Positions 1-7,064 of a stretch of DNA of 21,965 bases are shown here, piece after piece. The position numbers and the translations under genes were made by a program. The DNA comes from SVTX01 sp964567085 (lineage in GTDB: Bacteria; Bacillota; Clostridia; Oscillospirales; CAG-272), in assembly GCA_964567085.1 (NCBI GenBank), contig CAZMKU010000017.1, forward strand, positions 1 through 21,965, written 5' to 3'. The number at the start of each line of letters is the position of its first letter. Position 1 is the stretch's first letter. The notes under the pieces were generated by a model that was not told where the DNA came from, made no database searches, and worked only from the letters and a program-made list of their open reading frames with translations.

Positions 1-51
1 ATCCCCAGACCCCACACAGACGTTGACAAGCTTCTTCCTAAGCTTGGCTAA
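1..51 (+). CDS. C-terminal end of a PduA/EutM-type BMC-H shell protein (partial)
   Basis: The first 51 bases read in frame 1 as IPRPHTDVDKLLPKLG followed by TAA. This is nearly the C-terminal tail of PduA-type hexameric shell proteins, which end in VIPRPHTDVEKILPK-like sequence (recalled from the family). Only about 16 residues are in the window, so the BMC domain itself cannot be seen. The gene starts upstream and would supply the main hexagonal facet tile of the compartment. It lies 167 bases before pduL with a strong hairpin in between, so it is probably in the same transcript. The call rests on this short tail plus the operon context. Confidence 0.75.
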   Translation: MPRPHTDVDKLLPKLG

Positions 52-96
52 TATCAAGCCTGTGAGGCAGCTCTTAGCCTACATATAAGAGCGCGC

Positions 97-128
97 GTGT
101 CTTGCTCGGAGATTTCCGAGCAAGACAC
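97..128 (+). other. Intercistronic stem-loop, 14-bp perfect stem
   Basis: GTGTCTTGCTCGGA (97-110) pairs perfectly with TCCGAGCAAGACAC (115-128) around a GATT loop. No U-tract follows (the next bases are ggaagaaaagg), so it is not a classical intrinsic terminator. It sits between the shell-protein tail and pduL. It shares the core TTGCTCsGA...TCsGAGCAA with the hairpin at 5807-5836. Likely roles are 3'-end protection of the upstream shell-protein mRNA or partial attenuation (inference). Confidence 0.75.
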
Positions 129-218
129 GGAAGAAAAGGTTGTTTTCGTATCTTTAGCATAAATTAAGGTTTATTCCGAAGATATGAAAATAACATCCGA
201 ACGAAAGGCAGAACAAAA

Positions 219-872
219 ATGGATATTACAGCAAAAGACATAGCCGAAATAGTTAAAAAGGTTATATCCGAGGTTCAATCTGAGGGTAATGGTGCAGGCG
301 AGATTCCCGTTGGCATTTCCAACAGACACATTCACTTAAACCGCGAGGACCTCGAAACGCTCTTCGGCAAAGGATATGAGCTTACACCTATCAAGGACCT
401 TTCCCAGCCCGGTCAGTACGCCTGCAAGGAAACCCTGACACTCGTGGGTCCTTCTATGAGAGCCATTGAGGGAGTTCGCGTTCTCGGCCCTCTCCGCAAG
501 GCAAGCCAGGTTGAGATCTCCGTTACAGATTCGTTTGTTCTCAAAGTAAAGCCTCCCGTAAGAGAATCGGGCAAAATTGAAGGCTCCGCTCCCGTAACCA
601 TAATCGGCCCCAAGGGCACGGTCAGCCTCAAGGAGGGCTGTATTATTGCCAACAGACATATTCATATGAGCCCTGACGACGCCGCTCGCTTCGGTGTTAA
701 GGACGGTGACTACATTGACGTTGACGCTTTTTCGGGCACGAAGAAGACGAGATGGTTTGACGTACAGATCAGAGTACACAAGGATTTCAGGCTCGAGATG
801 CACGTTGATACGGACGACGCCAATGCAGTAGGCTTCAAAAACGGCAGCACCGTAACGGTTGCAAAGAACTGA
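219..872 (+). CDS. pduL: PduL-type phosphate propanoyl/acyl transferase (BMC-associated)
   Basis: This enzyme converts acyl-CoA to acyl phosphate in the BMC lumen, recycling CoA and allowing ATP formation by a kinase. The 217 residues show the two PduL metal-binding signatures, SNRHIHL (H37, H39) and ANRHIHMS (H147, H149), plus a further His in LEMHVD (H195). These match the Zn ligand pattern of the family. Residues 1-20 form an amphipathic helix (MDITAKDIAEIVKKVISEV), typical of an encapsulation peptide, followed by a Gly/Asn/Glu linker. The length fits BMC PduL. ATG 219 follows the ribosome-binding sequence GAAAGGCAG about 7 bases upstream. It is 26 bases ahead of the vertex-protein gene and so co-transcribed with it. 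The real substrate is probably propionyl-CoA if the GRE uses 1,2-propanediol, or 3-hydroxypropionyl-CoA for glycerol (inference). Confidence 0.93.
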   Translation: MDITAKDIAEIVKKVISEVQSEGNGAGEIPVGISNRHIHLNREDLETLFGKGYELTPIKDLSQPGQYACKETLTLVGPSMRAIEGVRVLGPLRKASQVEISVTDSFVLKVKPPVRESGKIEGSAPVTIIGPKGTVSLKEGCIIANRHIHMSPDDAARFGVKDGDYIDVDAFSGTKKTRWFDVQIRVHKDFRLEMHVDTDDANAVGFKNGSTVTVAKN

Positions 873-898
873 TTTTCATTTATCGAAAGGATATAGAA

Positions 899-1162
899 AT
901 GTTAAAAGGTAAAGTAGTTGGAACTATCGTTTCTACAAATAAGCTCGACAAGCTCGTAGGCTACAAGTTTCTCGAGGTTAGAATTATGGAAAACAACGTT
1001 TTGACAGACAAATACGTTGTTGCGGTTGACAGAATGGTCAGCGCAGGTATCGGCGAAGAGGTGCTTATTACAACAGGCAGCAGCGCAAGAGAGGCGGTTG
1101 GCGACCCCACGTCTCCCGTTGACGCGGTAGTAGTAGGCGTAGTTGATAAGAACCAGAACTAA
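899..1162 (+). CDS. EutN/CcmL/PduN-type BMC vertex protein (BMC-P pentamer)
   Basis: An 87-residue protein with the start typical of BMC-P proteins, MLKGKVVGTIVSTNK, then LVGYKFLEVRI, VAVDRMVSAGIGEEVLITTGSSAR and a C-terminal PVDAVVVGVVD strand. These are the hallmarks of the EutN/CcmL family, a small beta-barrel that forms pentamers capping the icosahedral vertices of the shell. The length is the family's usual 85-100 residues. The SD GAAAGGA sits about 8 bases before ATG 899. It lies between pduL and the PduS-like gene, a frequent neighbourhood for vertex genes in BMC loci. The family assignment is secure; which paralogue name (EutN, PduN, CcmL) fits best cannot be decided from sequence alone. 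Confidence 0.95.
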   Translation: MLKGKVVGTIVSTNKLDKLVGYKFLEVRIMENNVLTDKYVVAVDRMVSAGIGEEVLITTGSSAREAVGDPTSPVDAVVVGVVDKNQN

Positions 1163-1182
1163 ACAACAAGCAATTTATTTAT

Positions 1183-1219
1183 CCCGAAAGGACACACGGC
1201 AAGTGTGTAAAGTATAGCA
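1183..1219 (+). promoter_or_regulatory. Hairpin between the Shine-Dalgarno and start codon of the PduS-like gene
   Basis: The only good SD upstream of ATG 1220 is CGAAAGGA (1184-1191), about 28 bases away. That is too far for normal initiation. Directly after it, ACACAC (1192-1197) pairs with GTGTGT (1203-1208) around the loop GGCAA. Folding this 17-base hairpin would shorten the effective SD-to-ATG distance to about 11 bases. Translation may therefore depend on the fold. The neighbouring gene (EutN-like) uses the same SD sequence at normal spacing. Confidence 0.5.
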
Positions 1220-2548
1220 ATGTCCGAATTAAATTTGAAATCAATTATGCAAAACGCAGGCATCGTGGGCGCGGGCGGGGCAGGCTTCCCCTCCTTCGCA
1301 AAGCTGGCTGACGGAGCAGATATTCTCTGCATCAACTGCGCGGAATGCGAGCCCCTGATGTACACAGACTATATGCTTATGCGCGAGGAAATGCCCAAGA
1401 TCGTTGAGGGCGCGCAGCTCGTTATGGAGGCGACGGGAATTCGCCACACATACGTTTCCGTAAAGGAGCACAGGGCTCATATGCTCGGCCTTTCCGACGG
1501 TCAGATCCTCGGTCAGAACGTAAGCGTAAAATATCTTCCCAACGTTTACCCTATGGGTGACGAGATCAATCTCATTTATGAGACTACAGGAAGACTCGTT
1601 AAGCCCGGTAATCTTCCCATTACGGCAGGCGTTATCGTGCTTAACGGCGAAACCGTTTACAATATCAGACAGGCGGCCTACGAGGGCAAGCCCGTTACCG
1701 AAAAATGGGTAACCATCGGCGGCGACATTCCCGAGAGATACACGGTTCGTGTTCCCGTGGGCATGAGAATTTCCGAGATGTTCGAAAAGCTCGGAGTCAA
1801 GGTTCGTCCCGATCAGGTTATGATCGACGGCGGCCCCTCAATGGGCAAGATTGCGAACTATGAGTCCGCAGTCGTTACGAAAACGACCAAGGCGGTGCTC
1901 ATTCTTCCCAACAATATCAACTGTGTGGTACATAAGCAGCTTTCCGTTGACGATATGCTTCGCCGCGCGGCTTCCTGCTGCTGCGGTTGTAACCGTTGCA
2001 CGGAGCTCTGCCCAAGACACCTTCTCGGCTACCCCATCGAGCCTCACAAGATGATAAGAGCCGCACTTACAAACGCGGTCGTAGACAATCCCGAGCTCAT
2101 CAAGACCGCTTCCCTCTGTTGCGCTTGCGGTGTTTGCGCCGAGGCGGCCTGCTGTCAGGACATTTCCCCCAAGGACGTTATTTTCCACCTCAAGGGAATC
2201 TTGGCAAAGAACAAGATGAGATTCGTTGCGGGAAGCGAAAACTACTCCCCCGACGCCGACCGTCAGTATCATATGATCCCCTCTGAAAAGTGGGAAACGA
2301 TCCTCGGAGTTCACGGGTTTGACCACGTAACAAAGTACATTCCCGAGCAGATGAAGGCCTCCAAGGTTGAGATCCGTATGTCACAGCATATCGGCGCTCC
2401 CTCAATTCCCGCGGTAACCGTTGGCGACACAGTTGAGGCAGGCCAGCTTATCGCAAACGTAGGCGCAGGACTTTCAGTTCCTCAGTACGCTTCCATTTCG
2501 GGCAAGGTAGTATTCGTTGACAACACGAAGATAGTTATTGAAGCATAA
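1220..2548 (+). CDS. pduS: PduS/RnfC-like flavo-iron-sulfur electron carrier (BMC-associated)
   Basis: A 442-residue RnfC/NuoF-like protein. In PduS the family couples NADH, FMN and Fe-S clusters and is thought to move electrons at the BMC shell. The N-terminus has a Gly-rich nucleotide loop GAGGAGFPS (residues 17-25). CINCAECEP (37-45) is a typical NuoF/RnfC Cys-rich loop. Two [4Fe-4S] motifs follow: C254-x2-C257-x2-C260-x3-C264-P, and C300-x2-C303-x2-C306 with C311/C312 as the fourth ligand. The C-terminus (about 380-442) resembles the barrel-sandwich/biotinyl-like domain of the family, with SGKVVFVDNTKIVIEA at the end. The start is ATG 1220; the next Met (residue 10) would leave too short a lead before the nucleotide loop and has no SD. 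The following gene is a PduT-like shell protein, the known physical partner class of PduS. Confidence 0.9.
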   Translation: MSELNLKSIMQNAGIVGAGGAGFPSFAKLADGADILCINCAECEPLMYTDYMLMREEMPKIVEGAQLVMEATGIRHTYVSVKEHRAHMLGLSDGQILGQNVSVKYLPNVYPMGDEINLIYETTGRLVKPGNLPITAGVIVLNGETVYNIRQAAYEGKPVTEKWVTIGGDIPERYTVRVPVGMRISEMFEKLGVKVRPDQVMIDGGPSMGKIANYESAVVTKTTKAVLILPNNINCVVHKQLSVDDMLRRAASCCCGCNRCTELCPRHLLGYPIEPHKMIRAALTNAVVDNPELIKTASLCCACGVCAEAACCQDISPKDVIFHLKGILAKNKMRFVAGSENYSPDADRQYHMIPSEKWETILGVHGFDHVTKYIPEQMKASKVEIRMSQHIGAPSIPAVTVGDTVEAGQLIANVGAGLSVPQYASISGKVVFVDNTKIVIEA

Positions 2549-2592
2549 AACAACCAAACAGAAAATATTTAGCAAAGCAGGTAACCATAAAA

Positions 2593-3138
2593 ATGTATCA
2601 GGCAATTGGTGTAATTGAACTTAAAAGCATAGCAAAGGGTATTGAAGCTACCGACGCCGCTCTCAAGAGCGCGGGCATCAGCCTCGTTTCCGCTCGCCCC
2701 GCTTGTCCCGGTAAGTTTGAGATGATCCTCACAGGTACTATCTCCAACGTAACGAGCGCGGTTGATCACGTAAAGGAAAGATTTGGCGACAAGCTCGTTG
2801 ACGCTTCCCTTATGGGTCGTATCGACCCCCAGGTTATCACAGCTCTCTTCGGCACACAGGTAGCTGAAAAGAAGGGCAGCTTGGGTATTATTGAAACATA
2901 TTCCGCAGCCAGCACTATCAAGGCGGCCGATATCGCCGTAAAGACGGCGAAGGTAACGATCTTCGAGCTTCGCGTATCTCGCGGTATGGGCGGTAAGGGT
3001 ATCGTTCTCGTAACGGGTGACGTTGGTGACGTTACCGCCGCGGTTGAGGCAGGCTCTGACTACGCAAAGCAGCAGGGTCTCTATCACAACAGCGCCGTTA
3101 TCCCCGCTCCTCACGAGCTTCTCTGGGAACAGATCTAA
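2593..3138 (+). CDS. pduT: PduT-like tandem-domain BMC-T shell protein with cluster Cys38
   Basis: The 181 residues contain two BMC domains in tandem. The first starts AIGVIELKSIAKGIEATDA (residues 4-22) and the second starts LGIIETYSAASTIKAADIAVK (about 97-117). Tandem BMC proteins form trimers that look like hexamers. The motif SARPACPGKFEMIL places a Cys at residue 38. That is the position at which PduT trimers bind a [4Fe-4S] cluster at the three-fold pore, one Cys per subunit. With the PduS-like gene just upstream, this supports a trans-shell electron conduit. The SD AGCAGGT lies about 10 bases before ATG 2593. No functional residue is missing and the length matches PduT (about 184). Confidence 0.92.
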   Translation: MYQAIGVIELKSIAKGIEATDAALKSAGISLVSARPACPGKFEMILTGTISNVTSAVDHVKERFGDKLVDASLMGRIDPQVITALFGTQVAEKKGSLGIIETYSAASTIKAADIAVKTAKVTIFELRVSRGMGGKGIVLVTGDVGDVTAAVEAGSDYAKQQGLYHNSAVIPAPHELLWEQI

Positions 3139-3263
3139 GCGCCGTACCAATCGGTGTAATTTGCCTTGCGGCAAATAAAGGCGTCCCTCAGTGACGTCAA
3201 ACGCGCACAGCGCATAAGGCTATTTTGCGCTCCCCTTTAATCTAAAGAAAGAGATATTAAATT
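3139..3263 (+). promoter_or_regulatory. Structured 125-base leader between the pduT-like gene and the GRE gene
   Basis: No gene is seen here. The stretch holds several small inverted repeats in tandem: ATTTGCC (3159-3165) with GGCAAAT (3170-3176), a 4-bp CGTC/GACG pair around 3182-3196, and AGCGCA with TGCGCT (about 3209-3231). No clear U-tract terminator and no convincing sigma-70 promoter are visible. It probably acts as a processing or stabilising spacer ahead of the highly expressed GRE, or as a translation-control leader (inference). Confidence 0.45.
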
Positions 3264-5795
3264 ATGGGTGAAATCAAATTTGTAATAGAAAAAAGCCCTC
3301 GTATCGACCGACTCGTAGCGCATCTTTATGAAAATATGCCCGAGATCGAGGCGGACCGCGCGGAGCTTGTAACCGAAAGCTATATGCAAACCGAGGGTAT
3401 GCCCATCGTTAAGCGTCGTTCCGCGGCGTTCGCTCACATTCTCCGTAATATTCCGATAATCATTCGTCCCGACGAGCTTATCGTCGGCTCTAACTCCATC
3501 CACCCCCGTGGATGCCAGACCTTCCCCGAATATTCGTTTGAATGGCTCGAGCCCGAGTTCGACACTATCGCGACGCGCGAGGCTGACCCCTTCTATATAT
3601 CCCCCTCCACTGCGGAAAGACTCAAAAAGGTTCATCCTTATTGGAAGGGCAAGACCGTAAGCGATCTCGCTATCAGCAGCATGGACCCCAAGGTTCTCGA
3701 CGTGTTTATGAACCACGGGATCTTCACGGTCGGTAACTACTTCTACAACGGCGTAGGTCACATAAACGTTGACTACGCAAAGGTAATAAACCACGGTCTT
3801 GAATCAATTATCAAGGAAGCAAAGGAAGAGATCTCCAAGCTTTACATAGGCCACGGCGACTACCTCAAGAGAAAGGCGTTCCTTGAAGCCGTAATCGAGA
3901 GCTGCGAGGGCGTTATTCACTACGCTCACCGATACGCCTCTCTTGCGCTCGAGGAAGCGGGCAAGTGCTCTGATAGCACGAGAAAGCTTGAGCTTCTCAA
4001 GATCGCCGAGGCGTGCGCGCAGGTTCCCGGAAAGCCCGCAAGAAGCTTCTACGAGGCTTGTCAGTCCTTCTGGTTCATTCAGCAGCTTCTCCAGTGCGAA
4101 TCCAGCGGTCACTCCATTTCTCCCGGCCGCTTTGACCAATATATGTATCCCCACTTCAAGCGCGATCTTGATCGTGGTATTATAGATCACAAGCAGGCTC
4201 AGGAATACATCGACTGTATCTGGGTCAAGCTCAACGACCTCAACAAGGTTCGTGATGCTGCATCCGCAGAAGGCTTTGCGGGCTACGGCCTTTTCCAGAA
4301 CCTTATCGTTGGCGGTCAGAACGAGGACGGCGTTGACGTAACCAACGACCTCTCCTATATGTGTCTTGAAGCTACGATGCACGTTCGTCTTCCCCAGCCT
4401 TCCCTTTCCATCAGAGTCTGGAACCTCACTCCTCACGACCTTCTTATCAAGGCTGCGGCTCTTACACGCGAGGGACTTGGCGTTCCCGCATTCTACAACG
4501 ACGAGGTTATTATCCCCTCTATTATGTCCCGCGGACTTACGCTCGAGGACGCTCGCGACTACTGTATCATCGGTTGCGTAGAGCCCCAGAAGGGCGCAAA
4601 GACTGACGGCTGGCACGACGCGGCATTCTTCAATATGTGCCGTCCGCTCGAGCTCGTGTTCTCTAACGGATACGACAAGGGCGAGCTTATCGGTCTTCAG
4701 ACGGGTGACGTTGAAAAGATGAGCACCTTCGAGGAATTCTTCGATGCATACAAGCGTCAGGAGCACTACATGATCGAAATGATGGTTCACGCCGACAACG
4801 CGGTTGACTACGCGCACTCGGTTCGCGGACTTCTTCCCTTTGAATCCTGCCTTTGCGACGATTGCATAAAGCGTGGTATGACGCTCCAGGAGGGCGGCGC
4901 GATCTACAATTTCACAGGTCCTCAGGGCTTCGGTATCGCAAATATGACCGACGCGCTTCTCGCGATCAAGACCCTCGTGTTCGAGGAACGCAAGGTAACG
5001 ATGGCGGAGATGAAGCAGGCTCTCGCTGACAACTTCGGTAAGGGCTATATCCCCAAGAAGTCCCTTGAGCTTACAACAGAGGTTGCCAAAACTCTCGACG
5101 CGCAGGGTGTTGAAGTAACTCCCGACGTTATCAAGCAGATATACAATTCCTTCATTAATAATACAGTTGTTTCGGACGAAAAGAAGGCTCGCTACGACGA
5201 GATCCTCAAGATGATCGAGGCTCTTCCCAAGTACGGCAACGACATTCCCGAGGTTGACGCGTTTGCGCGCGAGGTTGGTAACACATATACCAAGCCCTTT
5301 GAAAAGTTCACAAACCCCAGAGGCGGTATATTCCAGGCAGGTCTTTACCCCGTATCCGCGAACGTTCCGCTCGGCTACCAGACGGGCGCTACTCCCGACG
5401 GCAGACTTGCTAACACTCCAATCGCTGACGGCGTAGGCCCCGCATCGGGCAGAGACGTAATGGGCCCGACGGCTACCGCAAATTCGGTAGCGCGCCTTGA
5501 CCACGGCATCGCCTCCAACGGTACGCTCTTTAACCAGAAGTTCCATCCCTCCGCGCTCACGGGTATGGCGAGCCTTGAAAAATTCGTGGCTTACCTCCGC
5601 GGCTACTTCGATCAGAAGGGTATGCACGTTCAGTACAACGTTATTTCCAGAGAAACGCTTATCGACGCGCAGAAGAACCCCGAGAAGTACAAGACCCTCG
5701 TTGTTCGTGTTGCGGGCTACAGCGCGCTCTTTACAACACTTTCCCGTTCGCTTCAGGACGACATTATCAACCGCACCGAGCAGGGCGGACTTTAA
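3264..5795 (+). CDS. Glycyl radical diol dehydratase (1,2-propanediol/glycerol type), BMC signature enzyme
   Basis: An 843-residue glycyl radical enzyme that dehydrates a vicinal diol to an aldehyde without B12. The residues of the glycerol/propanediol dehydratase group are all present: H166 (GVGHINVDY), H283-S284 (GHSISPGRFDQY), thiyl Cys438 and base E440 (GCVEPQ), D452 (GWHDAAFFN), and the glycyl radical loop RVAGYSA with G818. The numbers in Clostridium butyricum glycerol dehydratase are H164, H281, S282, C433, E435, D447 and G763, so register is conserved. This separates it from CutC, PFL and HPAD types. It is about 56 residues longer than the C. butyricum enzyme. Most of the excess is one helical, charged insertion at about 593-640. 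The N-terminus has no obvious encapsulation peptide. The activase gene follows at 5870. Propanediol is favoured over glycerol from the PduL/S/T-like context, but the residues alone do not decide. Confidence 0.93.
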   Translation: MGEIKFVIEKSPRIDRLVAHLYENMPEIEADRAELVTESYMQTEGMPIVKRRSAAFAHILRNIPIIIRPDELIVGSNSIHPRGCQTFPEYSFEWLEPEFDTIATREADPFYISPSTAERLKKVHPYWKGKTVSDLAISSMDPKVLDVFMNHGIFTVGNYFYNGVGHINVDYAKVINHGLESIIKEAKEEISKLYIGHGDYLKRKAFLEAVIESCEGVIHYAHRYASLALEEAGKCSDSTRKLELLKIAEACAQVPGKPARSFYEACQSFWFIQQLLQCESSGHSISPGRFDQYMYPHFKRDLDRGIIDHKQAQEYIDCIWVKLNDLNKVRDAASAEGFAGYGLFQNLIVGGQNEDGVDVTNDLSYMCLEATMHVRLPQPSLSIRVWNLTPHDLLIKAAALTREGLGVPAFYNDEVIIPSIMSRGLTLEDARDYCIIGCVEPQKGAKTDGWHDAAFFNMCRPLELVFSNGYDKGELIGLQTGDVEKMSTFEEFFDAYKRQEHYMIEMMVHADNAVDYAHSVRGLLPFESCLCDDCIKRGMTLQEGGAIYNFTGPQGFGIANMTDALLAIKTLVFEERKVTMAEMKQALADNFGKGYIPKKSLELTTEVAKTLDAQGVEVTPDVIKQIYNSFINNTVVSDEKKARYDEILKMIEALPKYGNDIPEVDAFAREVGNTYTKPFEKFTNPRGGIFQAGLYPVSANVPLGYQTGATPDGRLANTPIADGVGPASGRDVMGPTATANSVARLDHGIASNGTLFNQKFHPSALTGMASLEKFVAYLRGYFDQKGMHVQYNVISRETLIDAQKNPEKYKTLVVRVAGYSALFTTLSRSLQDDIINRTEQGGL

Positions 5796-5806
5796 TCTGA
5801 AATTAT

Positions 5807-5836
5807 CCGTTTGCTCCGAGAGATCGGAGCAAACGG
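5807..5836 (+). other. Intercistronic stem-loop between the GRE and its activase, 13-bp perfect stem
   Basis: CCGTTTGCTCCGA (5807-5819) pairs with TCGGAGCAAACGG (5824-5836) around a GAGA loop. No U-tract follows; the next bases are caaagtaaaaattcc and then the activase SD. It has the same core as the hairpin at 97-128. A stem here would protect or define the 3' end of the GRE message and lower activase expression relative to the GRE, which fits the need for a small catalytic amount of activase (inference). Confidence 0.75.
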
Positions 5837-5869
5837 CAAAGTAAAAATTCCCTGAAAGGAGGAACTACC

Positions 5870-6667
5870 GTGACTGATAAGATTTTTAGTCAGACGGGGC
5901 GCATCTTTGATATTCAGCGTTATTCTATACACGACGGACCCGGTATCAGAACAATAGTATTCCTCAAGGGATGCTATCTCAGATGCCGTTGGTGCTGCAA
6001 CCCCGAGTCGCAGGAATACGCCATTCAGACTCTCACTCTCGCAGGAAAAACCAAAACCGTCGGCCGCGACGTGACCGTAGCAGAGGTTATGGACGAGGTG
6101 AGAAAGGACGACAGATACTACCGCAGAAGCGGCGGCGGCATTACGCTTTCGGGCGGCGAATGTATGGCTCAGCCCGAATTTTCCGAGGCGCTTCTCCGCG
6201 CGGCTCACGAATACGGTTATTCAACCGCCATTGAAACCACCGCCTTTGCTAAACGCGAGGTCGTGGACAGACTTCTTCCCCACGTTGACCATTTCCTTAT
6301 GGACATAAAGCATATGGACTCAAAGAAGCACGAGGCATTTACCTCGCGCCCCAACGAAATTATTCTTGAAAATGCAAAATACATCGCCGAGAACGCAAAG
6401 CACTTAATAATCAGAGTGCCTACGATCCCGACGTTTAACGATACAGTCGAGGAGATCACCGCCATCGCAAGATTTGCGGACTCTCTTCCGAACGTAACCG
6501 AGCTTCATCTTCTTCCCTACCACAGACTCGGTCAGGACAAGTATGCGGGCATCGGACGCGAATATTCCCTTGACGGAATCACACCGCCCACAAACGAGCA
6601 TATGCAGGAGCTTCTCCGCGCGGCGCAGAGCGTTTCAACAAAGCTCCGCGTTCAGATAGGCGGTTAA
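5870..6667 (+). CDS. Radical SAM glycyl radical enzyme activase, short form without the ferredoxin insert
   Basis: It installs the glycyl radical on the upstream GRE. The 265 residues contain the radical SAM motif C35-x3-C39-x2-C42 (GCYLRCRWCCNP). Also seen are HDGPGIRT (21-28), TLSGGE (92-97), the SAM-binding GGE, and the activase C-terminal LLPYHRLGQDKY. In the glycerol dehydratase activase of C. butyricum (about 304 residues) a two-cluster ferredoxin-like insert follows the first CNPE. Here CNPESQ runs almost directly into the TVAEVMDEV helix, so the insert is absent and the overall size is close to the PFL activase. The start is GTG 5870, chosen because AAAGGAGG lies 7 bases upstream; no ATG fits. 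An extra Cys43 next to C42 is notable. Cognate GRE assignment comes from adjacency. Confidence 0.92.
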   Translation: MTDKIFSQTGRIFDIQRYSIHDGPGIRTIVFLKGCYLRCRWCCNPESQEYAIQTLTLAGKTKTVGRDVTVAEVMDEVRKDDRYYRRSGGGITLSGGECMAQPEFSEALLRAAHEYGYSTAIETTAFAKREVVDRLLPHVDHFLMDIKHMDSKKHEAFTSRPNEIILENAKYIAENAKHLIIRVPTIPTFNDTVEEITAIARFADSLPNVTELHLLPYHRLGQDKYAGIGREYSLDGITPPTNEHMQELLRAAQSVSTKLRVQIGG

Positions 6668-6692
6668 AAAACTCTTTTTGAGGAGAAAAGAA

Positions 6693-7064
6693 ATGACAAA
6701 CGATTTTGAAATGAAGGACAAAATGAGAATAGTCCAGGAGCTTGTTCCCGGTCGACAGATCTCACTTTGCCATATTATAGCAAATCCCGACGCGATCCTC
6801 TACCAGAAGCTTGGCCTCGACCCCTCGGTTGACTACAAGCACGCCGCTATCGGTCTGCTTACGGTCTCCCCTGCCGAAACTGCGGTTATCACAGCCGATA
6901 TCGCGCTCAAGGCTTCGGGCGCGGAGCTTGGCTTCGTTGACAGATTCTCGGGCACGCTTATCATCACGGGAACCGTTTCCGAGGTTGAAGCATCCCTTAA
7001 CGCCATCAGCGATTACTTTAAAACAAAGCTCAACTTCACGGTTTGCGACGTAACTAAAACGTAA
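6693..7064 (+). CDS. eutS: EutS/PduU-type circularly permuted BMC-H shell protein
   Basis: A 123-residue protein resembling EutS along its length. It has the N-terminal extension RIVQELVPGRQISLCHIIANP that forms the beta-barrel over the pore, then AAIGLLTVSPAETAVITADIALKAS, LGFVDRFSGTLIITGTVSEVEASL and the ending FTVCDVTKT. This is the permuted BMC fold of the EutS/PduU family, which makes hexamers in the shell. ATG 6693 is preferred over ATG 6678 because AGGAG lies 7 bases before it and the extra five residues are not family-like. Its stop overlaps the start of the next gene (TAATG, 7062-7066), which implies translational coupling to the EutP-like GTPase. Confidence 0.92.
   Translation: MTNDFEMKDKMRIVQELVPGRQISLCHIIANPDAILYQKLGLDPSVDYKHAAIGLLTVSPAETAVITADIALKASGAELGFVDRFSGTLIITGTVSEVEASLNAISDYFKTKLNFTVCDVTKT

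Noticed and set aside
97..128. The strong hairpin as an intrinsic terminator ending the shell-protein operon
   Set aside because: No U-run follows the stem, and the SD-led pduL gene continues in the same direction with no convincing promoter after it.
1838..2326. A 162-codon open frame on the - strand inside the PduS-like gene
   Set aside because: It lies antisense to the two Fe-S motifs of a secure gene and has no family features.
3804..5627. A 607-codon open frame on the - strand inside the GRE gene
   Set aside because: It is antisense to a clearly functional enzyme with all catalytic residues, has no SD and no recognisable motif; such frames arise from codon bias in GC-rich genes.
3264..5795. 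GRE as choline TMA-lyase (CutC) or pyruvate formate-lyase
   Set aside because: The GHSISPGRFDQY and GWHDAAFFN residues with H166 are those of diol dehydratases, and the neighbours are Pdu-like rather than Cut-like.
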